Below, in pieces: positions 22,701 to 37,542 of a DNA stretch of 64,000 nt. Origin of the DNA: Stictocephala bisonia (taxonomy: Eukaryota > Arthropoda > Insecta > Hemiptera > Membracidae); assembly GCA_035578905.1 (NCBI GenBank), contig JAQJVL010000613.1:1-64000 (forward strand), written 5' to 3'. How positions within the stretch are numbered: the first letter of the stretch is position 1; the number at the start of each line of letters is the position of its first letter. The notes beneath the pieces are model-generated. The model saw nothing but the letters and a program-made list of their open reading frames with translations. It did no database searches and was not told the DNA's origin. Both the position numbers and the translations under genes were made by a program.

Positions 22701-25700
22701 GCCTACTGGTATATAATTCGGATCACTATCGGTATTGTCACTAAATAAATCACTAACAGAAGCATAGCTGTCACTACCAAAATCAATATCACTTACTAAG
22801 TCATCACTCAAATAGTCCTCCTCTAATAATCTCTGAACCGTACCTTCACTGACCGGTGACCGAGCACGTTTCATTGTATTTATGAATCTAAATTATAACT
22901 AAATATTATGAATAAATCAAGAACGAATACTCCTGATGCGTTTTATAAGCAAAACCACAAATGAAACCATAAACAAAACAATAACAAAGACAAAACAACC
23001 AGTGGGTTTCTTACTACTCAGCTGTTTCGTCTGCTAACAGCAGAAAATAGAAACACAAAGTTCAAACTGAAACAATCGATATAACGAATGATATATCGAA
23101 CGTGAAATTGGTTTCTCTGTGTAAAGTAGACTTTCTACTTTACAGAGAACATAGAGTTTAGTTCATTTGATCTATTATAAGATTTAAGAAATACCGAAAA
23201 CCAGACGTCCGATTTTTCGGACGTTGGCACTTTAGGAAGGAAACACGGACGTCCGATTTTTCGGACGTTGGCACTTTATGGATAAACTCAAGACGTCCGA
23301 TTTTTCGGACGTTGGCACTGTAAGGGTTAATACATATTAACATTTATAAAATAAAATAATATTGTATAAAATGTATAAATCTCTATTAAATTAATATTGA
23401 TAATGTTACTTCCATATTTATACCTACACTTCTTAGGCCCATAGTTATTTATATCTTGTACCAATTGAACAGGAACAATTTGTTTTCGATATACATATAT
23501 AAACATTACAATCACTACTCAAAAATACTAATAATCTTCAAAACACATGAGCAAATATGTAAAAAGTAAAATTACTAATAAAACGTAAATATATACAAAG
23601 AAACATTACATTTACAAACATGCAGAAGTTGTGTTTCGTGATTCGTTTATTTTTTTCTTCTACTTTATTGATGACAACACATCTTAGTAATAATCAAAAT
23701 ATACCATAAAATTAGACTTATTTTTGTTATTTTAGTGGTAAATAATAACTATACTGTCAACATGCGTTGAATAGTAAAAGATTAAATCGCGTGCGGCGTC
23801 ACCAACAGAAATATGCAGGCCGCTGCTTAGCACATGAACTTGACCAACAGAAAAAAGCAAGCCACCGCAAGTAGGGTTTAATACTTTTAAAAATTTGAAT
23901 GAAAACGGTACTTTTTAAAGGTAGTAACATCTAAAAGGGCCACTAATCCAGTAATATTATAAAAACAAAATTAGCAAGTAATATATATTAAGATAAATAT
24001 GTTTTTCAAATGAATTTTATGTTCAATCTGGTGTGCCTCAGGGCTCCAACCTTGGCCCATTATTATTCATTTTATTTATAAATAACATTGTGAAGTGTGT
24101 GAAAAATAGTAAAGTCTTGTTGTACGCAGACAATATGAAAATATTTCATGAGGTCAAAACTTTAAATGATTGTGAATTGCTGCAAGATGACTTGGATCGT
24201 TTATTCATATGGAGCCAAACTGGTCTGCGATTTAATGCTGACAAGTGTGTTGTAGTGAGGTACACTAGAAAAACAACGAATGTAGTACACTTTAATTACT
24301 CCTTAAATAACACTTTTTTATCGGTCTGTTCAAATTTCAAAGAATTGGGGGTAACTTTTGATACTGCTTTCTCATTTTCGAGTCACATAATTGATATTTG
24401 TAGATCAGCTTATAAAACATATGATTTTTTATGCAGATTTAGTGAAATCTGCGCAAATATCTCAACATTAAAACTTGTGTATTTTGATTTAATTAGATCA
24501 AAACTTGAGTTTGCTTGTGTAATTTGGAACCCCTTCCAATGTTATTTAATTGAAATGGTAGAACAAATACAAATCAAGTTTTTGAGGTTTTTGTATTTTA
24601 AAATATTCCGAGTTTACACTTATTTGATTGATACCTTATGCCGAATTATTAGCATTGTTCAAGTTCGAGAGCCTGCGTAGGCGACGTTGTGTGAGTTTGC
24701 TTGCTTTCTTGAAGAAATTGTTAATTGGGAAGGTGGACTGCAGTGGCCTGCTTGCCCGTTTGAACTTTAATGTCCCCCGCCCCTCGTCAAGAACTCGAGC
24801 GTTGTTCAGACCTCATTTTGCTCATTCAAATCTTGGTGCTCACTCCCCAATTCATACTATGATGCAGCTGTACAACACTCTACCTGATAGTGTTGATGTG
24901 TTGTCATCGACCTTGACCTCTTTCACTACGAGTGTCAGACACTGCTTTGAATTCTAACATTGCTGCTTGTTACTCTCAAATTAAAGTTACTAAGATATTT
25001 AAATCATCATTTTTTAAGTGTATTTGTATTGTTAGTGTAGTTATTTTGTGTGTGCTGGGATGTATTTATTATAGATTTAAGCTTAATGGGTTTAAAAGGT
25101 CTATTTATATTTGTTTATATTTATATATACATATATTTCTTAATACTATTGAAGACATGAGGAGCATGATGCATGGACTTTGATTGAAACAAAAATATTT
25201 TAATTTATTTCCACTTGTAAACTAGGATTAGTAGAAGCTTTTATTAACCCTTAAAACGCGGCATACGGATATATCATTATAATGAAAATAGCTCTAAACG
25301 CGGCATACTGATATATCCGTATTATTGTAATTATTTTTTTTTATAAATAATTATTCCTGATAGAGTCGAGAGTGATCACATATGCCTTAATATGTTTATT
25401 TATAACTGAACAAAAGCAAACTGGAAAAGATATTGCACTACACAATGTTAGAACAGATGTTATGCTTATTACATAGTTGCGTCAGCTGACACGCGGCGCG
25501 GCATACGCATATGACCTTGAGGACGACTTCACAATGAGCCTACAGAAAGTGAATCTGATGTTGACGACGAGGACATTCAACCAGCAGTCCAAATACACAT
25601 TACAGATGAACCTAATTGGCTTAACGTCACTGATAAACACGCAGGACCTAGCAATGTAATCCCTATTTATAATGTAAATGCTGGGCCTTGTTTGCCCTGA

Positions 25701-28700
25701 CATTTCAATGAAGCGCCGTGAAACAATATATTTTTGCAAGACCTGTGTGGAGCATCCCACACTTCATCCTGACATATGCTTTGAAGAGTATCACACTTTG
25801 AAAAATTTCTAGACAAATAATTTAGTTTTGTTTAGCTTATTAGTAGATTATTGATTGCTTTTTTATTGTAATTTATGTGTTTTTAATAAAAATATCTTTG
25901 TACTAATTGTAAATAATGTAGTTTTTTCCAAATGATTTTAAAAATGATTTTTTACATTTTGTCACATTATTTATATATAATAAAATAAATCTGTATAACA
26001 TGTTTTTTTCATTACTTGAATACCCATTTAATAAAAAATAAATTTTACTTTGATAAAATGTAAAATTAAAAAAAAAAGTTAAATGCGCGTTAATGACTCC
26101 TAGGCCAAATTCTATTCAGCGTTTTAAGGGTTAATATGCTGCAATGTAATTGGATTTATATCTGTATTGTAACATGTAAAATTTCAATAAATAAATAAAT
26201 ATCTTATAATGACAGTGTTTGTTGAAATTATAGTAAAAGGGGTATTTTTAAGGGTATTAATATCTTAAAACACCACGATTTAAGTTGTATAGTATAAAAT
26301 AATAAATATTAAACATATCGCAATACAATTATATCCTGCAATGCTTGATAACATTGTTCTCCTATATATTACAAATTAGGGATGGTTTTCACCCCCTCAA
26401 AACAAAAAGTGCAACTTGCACTCATATAAATTTTGAAGTAGAGGGTAAGATGAGCTTAATTCAAAATTTTCAGAAAATTTGGTCTTTCTTGACAACTTTC
26501 GGAGGTTTTATCTAATTTTCACCTTCAGTGACTGGACTATACATAAGATTGAAAGGTCTAAAAGCGGCTTCGTTTAAATGGAGAGTTAAGGCTGAGAATA
26601 GTATCTATGGAGACCACAATATTCAAATCCACATTTGATATCAACAACTACCAAGGTAGGTCCTTTATTTTCAGGACAAACTCCACATGGCTAGAAAGAT
26701 CATTAATTTCTACATCAGCAAACAGATATTGGTGCATGTATCAGTGTCTTTGCAATGATCTGTTGAAACTACTGAGTTTTATTAAAGCCTGCTGAGTTTT
26801 TAACACAGATTTTGTAGTTGTAGTATTTTTATATTTTATTTAAAATGATAAATATACCACTTTTTGCAGAGGAAATACTGTATTTATTATTATATGAATA
26901 GAAAAAGACCTCCTGAATCAATTTATACCTGATTTGACATTCATAAATATAATTCTCTTATTGCGAAAACACGTACATATCAAATAACTTTGCCAGGTTA
27001 TTGATTTACTTAAAGTACAAAATGTGCTTGCCTCCATCAGATCTAAGAATTAAGAGATTACTCAAAGAATTTCATGCTAAAATGAAGCTAGCCACAACTG
27101 TACCTGTGTGGAGCCAGTAGTTAACCCACTGTGTGGTGTTGTGGTAAGAACAACTCTGTGCTTCTTCATTCTCATGGTGAGGGAACACCAAGTCCTGGCC
27201 TCCCGAGTGAATGTCCAGCCGAGGCCCCAAAATTTTGCTGGAAGAATACTTGAAAAATGAAAACCATGATATATTTAGTTACATCAAGATTACCAGCAAA
27301 ATTCCTTGTATGTTGTTAGATACATGGTTGGATCACATTAGTCATATGTTTTGTTAGGGTGAAAGGGCAGCCACTGTTAGTTATTAAAACTATCTTAACA
27401 ATATTGCCAGTAGAAGAAAATTCACAGGACAAATAAAACCTTCACTCGCCAGTTCACAAGGGATGCAGGCCTACACGTGAACTATATTCAACGGGTACAG
27501 TACTGACTGTTAGTTCAGCATTGGACCTTCACTCTGTAGCCTTATGCCTTACTGAGAGACCCACCCCCACCAAAACTGGAACTCGTGCCAACTGGGGGAT
27601 AGCTCAAAACCAGTCGGGCGACAGGATCACGGGAGGCAGTCGGAGGGTCAAATTACAACTCGGCAGCTGAGCAAAACTAGTTTATTTTAAAGGAAATAGA
27701 ATCAAATAATCTGACAAACCAGCAGAAGGCCACACTATCAAAAATTCACTTAAGAATAACCAGCTACACAAAATTACCAAGAAATTACAAACTAACACGA
27801 AAACAACAAACGCTACAAATACCAAAATTAACAATTACAAAGTACATGGGCCTATCTGCAGCAAACTAGAGACGCAAAAAGTTGTAAGAAAAACTTAAAA
27901 AGAAAAATTTAGAAAAACATTTTTGACAATACCGTACCAATTAACCCTGCAGTTTAGCCCACATCCCATGATTCCACCAAGGCCAGGGAGTAAGCCGGAA
28001 TTCCTGGGCAGCTCCGAATGAAAGTTACAGAAATAATACAATAAATAATCCCCTTTCAGTGGATTTAAAAAAAAGAAGTAATTAAAAATAAAATATAACA
28101 CGGTACCGTTTCATTAACAACTGACTACAATAATACAAATAAATAAATCAATACTAACTAACTTTACCACTAGGCCTAACGACAATATGAACAATATCCC
28201 ATAATTAATCAGTGCCCCAGAATATTGGTGTTTTTTTTTAACTATAAATAAATACTTTACAATGATAACAAGAAAAATAAACCTCTAAAAACTTAAATAA
28301 ATATAATAACAAACAAAATTAGCAGGTATACACTATTAAAAAAAAATATGGCCAAAATAAAAATCGTTTGGCTGCGTTCAAGTTCATTTTATAAACATAA
28401 CTTTCAGTTCATTTATGAAGGGCGAGGCCTAGTGGAGAACATCTTCTTTTTTCTTTTTATTTTTCTTTTCCTTTTTTTTTTATATCACAAAAAATTACAA
28501 CCCCCAGCTCAGCCGCCAGGAAAAACATGGAACGCACTGACCTGAGGTCAGTACCCCCATCCCACCCAGAGATGTAGAGAGGGCAGCGAGGGGCAAAGCT
28601 CGGCTCAATCGCATGGTCCCCAGGCCAGGTTTGGAGTAGATATGGTAGAACTTCACCCTGACTGCAGGCTGAGGGAAAACGTCCCCACTCAAGGACCCTG

Positions 28701-31700
28701 GAGTTTCTGAGTCTCTAGCCAGACATTGTCATGATATTCGGCCGCTGAGAAACCAATGAAACGACAGGCCAACCTGACCGAAGCTGGAAACAAGGAACGA
28801 CAGAGTCGGAGCCAACGGCCACCAAAGTAAGCAAAACGCAGGGCACGAGCGGTCTCTGGCAGCCTGGCAAACCACGACGACAAGACCAAAAATGTACCGG
28901 TCAAACGACCCGGTACATTAGCAAACAAAAATATCTTGATTTATTATCTCAAAGGATTTAATTTTCTTAATTACTTAAATAAAGTTCTATGCGATAGCAT
29001 GAAATGGCAACTAAACCTCATACTCGGGTGCAATAACCAACAAAGCTCTTTGTGCAAGACGATTAGGATGGCTGCCAAGACTAACACAGACAAAGCCATT
29101 GTATCCTTACTAGTCACAACTTTTAATATCACATACCACTCAAATATGCATGGTTTTTAATGACAACCTAGATGCATTTCTTTCTAATTCACCAATTTTA
29201 GTGATACTAAAATAATAAATAACCATACTATTGGCATTTATTATTTATTTTTTAAAACTTCACTCGCCAGTTCACATGGGCTACAAGCTTGTGCCTGAAC
29301 TTTATTCACCAAGTGAAGTACCGACTGTTGGCTCAGTGGGGATTTGAACCTTGGACCATGCCCTTCGCAGCCCGTCGAAGCCTTAGCCACTGATCCACCA
29401 CTCCAGCATTTATGAAAGTCCTGGATTTTGAGGATGCCTAGAAAGACTATTTTAGATTCCAACCACTCTTAATTCACCTTCAGTTGACAGTATAAAAAAA
29501 CCATTGTCCATAGAAAACATATTGTGTTTTTGCACTACTAGTTGGACTAGAGGTATTGTACTATATTAGTTATTTTACTTCTCCCTCATTAATTTGTTTA
29601 AGTAGTATATTTAGAATAATAGTGTTAAGTTCCCTTTTGTACTGATATTGTTCACACTATATAATACAATTTAAGAATTACAGAAACAGAATCATTAATC
29701 TGGGTTGGTACGCACACCAAATCTCACTACTTTCATGGTTTACTACACATTTTAGGAACTAAACAAACTGTAGTATTGTTTGATTGATTAATTAGTATAA
29801 GATCTCAAATATATATTGAAAAAATTACAAAGATTTCTACAGACAAGATGTCTACAACAAGCTCAGTGTACAAAATTCTTTGACTAGAAGTTAATAACAA
29901 CTTAAGCTTGAACGATTTTCATGAAACAAAAATATTGAGGGCGAAATGATTATATATGCTGAAAAGAAGGTTAGTACTTTGTAGTTTGTCAACCAGAAAG
30001 GGGTTTATCTTCTTAATATGCACTCACACTTAGCCTATAGTTTTTGTGTTTATGGTGGAACTAGCAGTAATAACTTAGAAAAATCCTTTTATGCACAATC
30101 CAGTCATTAGCAAGAAACTGACTTAGCAACACCCGAAGGGTATTCCTGTGTCAGTGCTTTTTGTAGAACTAACCACATTCGGGGTGGTTCCTTAATTTTT
30201 GCCCAAAATGACATTCAAACCAGGGCTTGTGATATCAAGACCTTTGTTCAGAAATGAACTTTGAAGCCTCAGCAACCTTTATTAATAGTTTAAAAATAAT
30301 ATTCCTTTCACACTACCATTCACCATCTGGTGACCCACATGTTTTTCTAGATTCACTTGAGAAGTTTCTTTCGTACTTAACTAGCTGGCCAAACTACATC
30401 TCCATAATTAGAGGTGATTTTAATTCTAATTTTGATGTTACAAAACAACATAATTTATCCAAACAGTTTATCAATATCTTGCGCCAATATGACTTTTATT
30501 ACTTAAATAGTAAACCAACTCGAGGTTTAAATTGTTTAGACAATATTCTAGTAAATTGCAAAAAAGGTTTAGCTATAGAATGTGATATTTTTAATTTTCC
30601 CTTTTCTGACCACGATGGTCTCACTATAAATGCTCCCTTCAGCATGGGTTATATGACAAAAATACAATCTGAAGAAGACAATTTATTCAATCTAGAGTCA
30701 AGCAATTATTTTAAAATAGTTTTGCCAAAAACCTTAGTAGGTGCCTTGGCACATAAACCGAGCTGCTGGATTACATAAAACTTCAAACAGCCATAATATA
30801 GTTTCACTTAGAGTTTATAATAAATTAACCAACTTGATTGACAAGTATTCACAAAAATCTTTCTGTAATACATTTTTTAACCGGCTCCTTTTTATTCTAT
30901 TGACGAATTTTTTAATATTCCTAATATTGATTTTTGATTCATTCCACTTAATAAACTCATACAAATTAGCTCCTAAAGCAGCCTTTTCATTTAATCAACT
31001 TTTTATTTATACCTATTTTTCATTTAATTAATTAAATTAACTGTAAAGGTATATAATTGCTCATAATCAATTAAATTATTATTATGATTTCTATCTATTC
31101 ATGTTTTGAATTTATACTCTTAAGAATCTATTGACTAGCATAGACATGCTGTACATACTGTATGACTTTGTCAATGCTATAATAGTTGTATGACAAATAA
31201 ATGGAATTTGAATTAGAATAAAAGGCTTTATAATGATAAGGAATATTTTTAATTTCTTAATATTCTTACAATATTTGATAAATGATGGATTGTAAAACTT
31301 TGTAATAAGTATCAGCAACAAATTTAAATTAAGATATTAACTAAAGATATATTATAAAGATGTGAGAATGAATTTGATATGCAATGATTTATAATTTTTT
31401 AATAAAAGAACAAACTTCTTAAATAAGAATTTTAATTTTAATATGTTTTCCTCCTAAATTTAATCAAATGGATAGGGGTGGGGTTCACTGAAGGGGTTTT
31501 TAAACGTAGAGAGTGACTATTCCTTGTATGCATTTTTAAAGAAATAAACTAAAAGATTGTTATTTTAATATAAATTTAAGGTTTGCATGTTACTATCATT
31601 TTAATAATCTACTATACTTGACACTTTTAAATTGTAAGTGGGGTGCTTTTAATAGGGATGTTTTGAATTTAATTGAATATTTTAATATGGTTCATTATAG

Positions 31701-34700
31701 CAATATCCTGGAATTGTTTAATTACAACAAGTAGAATAGCAATTCAAAAAATGTTGATAGTACCCAGGAATTTACTGTGAATTATAAGAATATTTTCTAT
31801 TTTTACTATAAAATGGATTGCAGTTACTAATATATTCGTAAGTTACATTTATAAAAGCTAAACAAATAACAAAAACTGGATGATAAAATAATTAACTGTC
31901 TTGTCAAAATTATTTTCATTCTTCAAACTTGACATTCAACAACACTAAGTTCTCAAATTTGAGTGTTATTATTTTATGACTAAAGATGCCTTTAAACAAA
32001 GAAGACTATGTATTAAAAAATGTAGAGAACTTAGGTTAATCTGATTCAACAATTTTTTAGCTGCAGTTGTTACATTACTATTTGCATTACATAATATCTT
32101 ATCAGTGCTCAAGCTTGATATCAGAACATATTATTGGGCCTAAAATAGATTGAACAAATAATAAATACTGTACATAGTATACTATTAGAAGAAAATATAT
32201 AAATAATTTTTTAGGAAAATGCAGTTAATATTAATTTACATATAAACTCAGTTAATGTTTGGGCTAGATTTTGGTTATTAGCAGAGTGACGGTGCAGTGT
32301 TTTAAATTTCTTTAGCAGCCAATGCAGTAATCACATTTAAATTTTAACACAAATTCACATTCACACATCTACACTTATCACATTTATTCAAACATTTTTT
32401 TCCCAAAAAAACAAACAAATAACATTAATTTTTTTTCTATTGTATATGTTTTTGTAGCTCTGTAGTGTTGTTTTGTGGCCTATAACCACAAAATTAAAGC
32501 AAATCTAACACCATTAAAGTAAAATGATACCTACAACTACAATTTCTCACAATTTAAGCAATCGAAGGGAAACAAATTTACTTGATACATGATAGGTATG
32601 GGATTGAATAAAGTGGTTGACTTGGGTAAAGCAAAAAAATAAAACATGACATAATACAATGTAAATACAGTACTTATAATGATCAAGTCTCATTAACCAA
32701 TGGAATTAACAAGGAGATTCTAGACTGAACTAAACTTGTTTATAGTTTATACCATTCCCAAATATATTAACCAATGGGATTAACAAGGAGATTCTAGACT
32801 GTACTAAACTTGTTTATAGTTTATACCATTCCCAAATATATTAACCAATGGGATTAACAAGGAGATTCTAGACTGAACTAAACTTGTTTATAGTTTATAC
32901 CATTCCCAAATATATTAACCAATGGGATTAACAAGGAGATTCTAGACTGAACTAAACTTGTTTATAGTTTATACCATTCCCAAATATATTAACCCTAGAC
33001 TACTAAGCCTTATAGGAATTTTTTGAATACTAAGAAAGAAAGAAACTCTTTATTTTGACAGTTCAACAACCGCATAATAGCGTCATACATTTGTTTTACA
33101 GTGTTTTTCTTTTTGAATTAAATTAACTTATCATACATACAAAAACGAAAAAACAAATTTTCTTGCAGCAGGTGGCCAATGTAAGGTTGATCCTTACGTC
33201 ATAAACCCCCTGACGCTGTGGTGGCAGATCTGAATCAACAAGTCTTTTAATGATCTTTTAAATTTAATTAAACTTGTTTCAGCCTTCAGTGATTCTGGCA
33301 GTGAGTAGAAGAGCCTAGAACTGCTGCACACTAACTGCCTTTCATAGAAAGTAGTTTTATGAGAGGGGATTGTAATCCTGTTATTTGTTCGGAGATTGTA
33401 ACAACTTTGATTAGTTTTGTGCTTTTGTACTATGTTCATGTTATTTTTAACAAAGAGAACAGACCTTTGTATGTAGATTGAAGGAAATGTCAGTATTTTG
33501 TTGTTTATAAAATATGGCTTACAAGAGGTCCTTCGCGAGAGATGAAACATCGCTCGAATAGCTTTTTTTTGGAGTTTGAACACCAGATCTGTTCTCAGGT
33601 TCTCATAACCCCATATTTCGACACCATAGTTCAGATGTGGATAGAATAATCCATAATATACTGCCAATAAGTAAGAGGTATTCAAAGTTGAAGAAAGGCT
33701 TTTTAGAACGAATACTCCAGAACTTAACCTTTTGCATACCGATTCGATGTGATTAGAGAATCTCAAGTTGTTGTCAATATGAATTCCAAGAAATTTTGTG
33801 ACAGAAGATGGATTGATTATTGAATTGCCAACACAACAAGAAAATGCTTGGGAGTGGTTTATGTTATTAATGTGAAACTCTATTAAATTGGTTTTGTCAT
33901 TATTTACTGCAAGACGATTTTGTGCAAACCACTGAAGCAAGGCACTAGATTTCTCATGTGTCTTTACTTCAAGTTGTGGCCAGCTTTTAGACGATATTGA
34001 TAATGATGTATCGTTTGCGAATAAACATATGTTACTGACATCGTCAGATATCTGTATAGGAAGGTCACTGATAAATAAAATGAACAGCACAGGCCCCAGC
34101 ACCGACCCCTGCGGAACACCTTTAAGTACTGGGAGAAACGAAGACTCAGCCCATGCATTACCTTTATTGCTGTCCAAAAAAGGTATTTTTACCGTTTGGA
34201 CTCTTCCTCGGAGGTAGGTGTTAACCCCCTCCCATGACCAAGGGACACCTCTGACTCCCAGTCTCTCAAGTTTGTTTAACAACAAGTCATGATCCACTAG
34301 GTCAAATGCTTGTTTCAGGTTGAAGAAAAGCCCCACCACTGCTTTTCCAGCGTCAAGTGCCTTTGTAATGGAAGATACTAAGAAGTTTATGGCATCAGAG
34401 GTCGATTTACGTTTAGTGAAACCAAACTGATTTTTTGATAAGATGTCGTTTTTTTCCATGAAGGATAGTAGTCTGGATATAAATATTTTTTCGAATACCT
34501 TAGAAAATGTTGATATTAAAGCAATGGGTCTGTAGTTGCAACAGTCTTCCTTACCGTTTCTTTTGTGAAGAGGTCTGACGGTGGAGTGTTTGAGAGCATC
34601 AAGAAATTTACCGGTTTTAAACGACAAATTTATAAGTGTTTCTAATGGTTTTGATACAAGATCATGGACTTGTCTAAGTAATGAAGAAGATATTTCATCC

Positions 34701-37454
34701 TGACCGGAAGAGTGTTTGGGTTTTAAGGACAAGATTTCTCTTTCCACTTCATCTATTGATGTTTCATACAGGTACATGGAAGATGTATTTAAGGGAGGAC
34801 CGAATTTTAATGGATTATTTGAAGTGATCTGTTTTATGCCTAGACTAGATTCAGGGTGAATAGATTGAGAGAAAAAGGAGTTGAACGAGTCAGCGACAAT
34901 TTGAGGATCGCTGACTAATTTATTAGTGCCATCCTCCTGAATCATGTTTATGCGAAGCGGGGGGTGGTTTTTCATAGGCTTATTCGCATTGACAATATCC
35001 CATATAGCTTTAGTTTTGTTGTTTGAAAGCTCAATTTTTTTGAGTGCGGAATTGGACTTGCACTTACGAATGCTATTTTTATAGAGTCTTCTTGTTCTCC
35101 TGTAAAGGGTTCTTTGAGGATGGTTGTAATCAAGATCTTTTGTAGATGAATACAGCTCCAACACCTCCTCCCTCAAGGCCCATGTGTCAGCATCCAGTGG
35201 AAGCCCACTTGTTTTGGTCTGAGATACAATTTTATTTTTCCGCACTGGGAAACTAACATCGAAATAGTGCTTTACGGTTTCAAAGAACTCCTTGAACCCG
35301 AGATCAATATCCGTGGCCGAAACAACCGAGTTCCAAGACACACGCTTCAAGTAGTAGCGGAAGCTCTGAATATTTTCTGTAGAAAATTGCCTGCTTATTT
35401 TAAAGGTTGGACCGAGATCTGGCTTCTTTACAGAAAGCATGAGTGTTGCCTCTTGTGCATGATGGTCTGATAACGCCGCTATAATAACTTGACTGCGTAT
35501 TAAAGAATCATTAACGTTTGTGAAAATGTTATCTATCGCACTTTTATAACTTTTAAATTCTCTGGTATAGTTTGTGATGGTATGTCTCAGCCCATAGGAT
35601 GACATTGTATGTACGAAGCGACTTGAAAGTGTGTCACTCAACACATCAATATTAAAGTCTCCAATCACAACAGTAGGCATTGACCCATAGAGGAGTTTGT
35701 CTAGACATTGGGCTAGACCATCAAGAAATTGCTTGTACTCACTACCAGGAATTCTATAAATGGCAATCAGAAGAAGTTTTTTACCATTTGAAAGGCTGAG
35801 CTTTGCTGCCGCTATCTGGCAGTAAAGCTCGGAACAAAACCGAGATACATTCAACGACTCAAACTCTAGTTCTTTTTTGGCCAAAATGCAAACTCCCCTT
35901 TTTTTCGTAAAACTCGACAGTATGCCGAAACCTGTGAATACCCAACCAAAGAGAAACCGTCATACTGCTCTTGATTCAGATTATGTTCAGTAAGGCACAA
36001 TACGTCGGGATTCTCGCACTGGAGATGCACTTCAAGTAGAACCTTATTAGTTCTAATACCATTAATGTTTTGGTGAAATATCCTGAAGGAGGAGTGTGGA
36101 GGTGTTATAGTGTCATCCGCTAGGGAATCAGTGACGGGAGTCTGGCTGATCCTAAAAAATGGTTATTACGAAGGGAGTGTGACCAGACTCTACTTCCAAC
36201 CTCCGGATAATTACCACTGCTGGAGGCTGTATCAGTCAAATTCAGCCTCTTATGGGGATGAAGAGAACTAGGCAAATCAGGACGAGGAGAGGCAGAGTTC
36301 CAGGCATTAAGGGAACTTAGAAAATTAGAATTATATACAATTCTGCCTCGAGTTTTCTTTTCTACCTTATTACTAGAAATTGAGGGAATAGTTTCAGTTA
36401 CCAATCGCTTTGTTTTCGTTCTATGAGATAAAACAGCATCGACAATGAGCTCAGACACAACAAACTTTCCCCTCTGATTAAGATGCAACCCATGACTAGT
36501 GAAATAACGCCGAGGGATTTGATTAAGAGATATGAAGTTAGCATGATCATACTGTTTAACAATATTAAGTAAATTAGTATTGATTACAGATACAGTGTCA
36601 TTTAGATGAGGAGCATCAAATCTTTTAGGGATCCCAACTACCATGGTATTGGTATTTTTTGCGGCTACCAATTTAGTAAGAGAGCTTTGCAGTCCACTAC
36701 AGCGGTTGGGAATATTATTGTTTCCAGCCATAAGAACAACAAAGTCATTTTTTTCAATGATTTTAGAGTGAGAGCACTGTCCACCAGTACATTTTCAAGT
36801 GTACCCCCAGGTTTCACAACACTTGTCACATTTGAACTTGGAACTTTTTTTCGTACTGCTTACATATATTACGACCATGTGAGTCACTAAGTAACAAAAC
36901 ATTCATGGGTACATTAATCTTACAAGTCTTAGATTTAATCTGATTAGAGGACAGCACTCTGTGGGAATAATTTATTTCAGAATGATTTGTTTTTTGTTTA
37001 ATCCGATTGGGTTTGTGTTTAGGCAGTGAGTTCTGCTCGCAAGGAGGCATATTATTTACTTCATGAAAAGCTGGCTCCTCAACTGTAAGGACAGCAAACT
37101 GTCTTAAGCGTACATAAATTTTACAAATTGAGTTTGTGACTATATTTTCCTAGGAAAACAATAAGTAAAATTATTATTTCATATTATGCACTTCATTTCA
37201 AGCATTTTATGTAATTAAGAATTGGATTTTATTATTTCTCTATTAATAAGGGCTCTTTTAAAAATAAAAAAACAAAATTTTAAAAGGTTAATAAAAACTA
37301 TAAAAGATATTATTTATATGTATACCAACATTTTTTCGAAAAGAGAAGGTTCTGAAATAATGTTTTATAAGATACAAATGTTTACAGTACTTGTACTATT
37401 ATTTTAGATGTTGAAATAAAACAATAGCATTTGAAAGTCACAAAAAATGCATAG

Positions 37455-37542
<88 letters not shown>

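Larger units (their letters stand above)
24003..26205 (+). mobile_element. 5'-truncated non-LTR retrotransposon carrying a piggyBac derivative
   Basis: RT and C-terminal coding at 24018-24957 is followed by 3' UTR. The UTR is split at a TTAA by the piggyBac-like insertion 25248-26130 and resumes to end in a poly(A)-signal-like AATAAATAAATAAAT at about 26203. Confidence 0.7.
33030..37100 (-). mobile_element. Nearly full-length CR1/Jockey-type LINE
   Basis: Contains ORF1 (esterase type) and ORF2 (endonuclease plus RT) on the minus strand. It ends at the low-coordinate side in AATAAAGAGTTTC followed by TTTC repeats. The 5' boundary near 37.1 kb is approximate. It lies antisense-free within CARS2 intron 3, in the same orientation as the gene. 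Confidence 0.85.
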
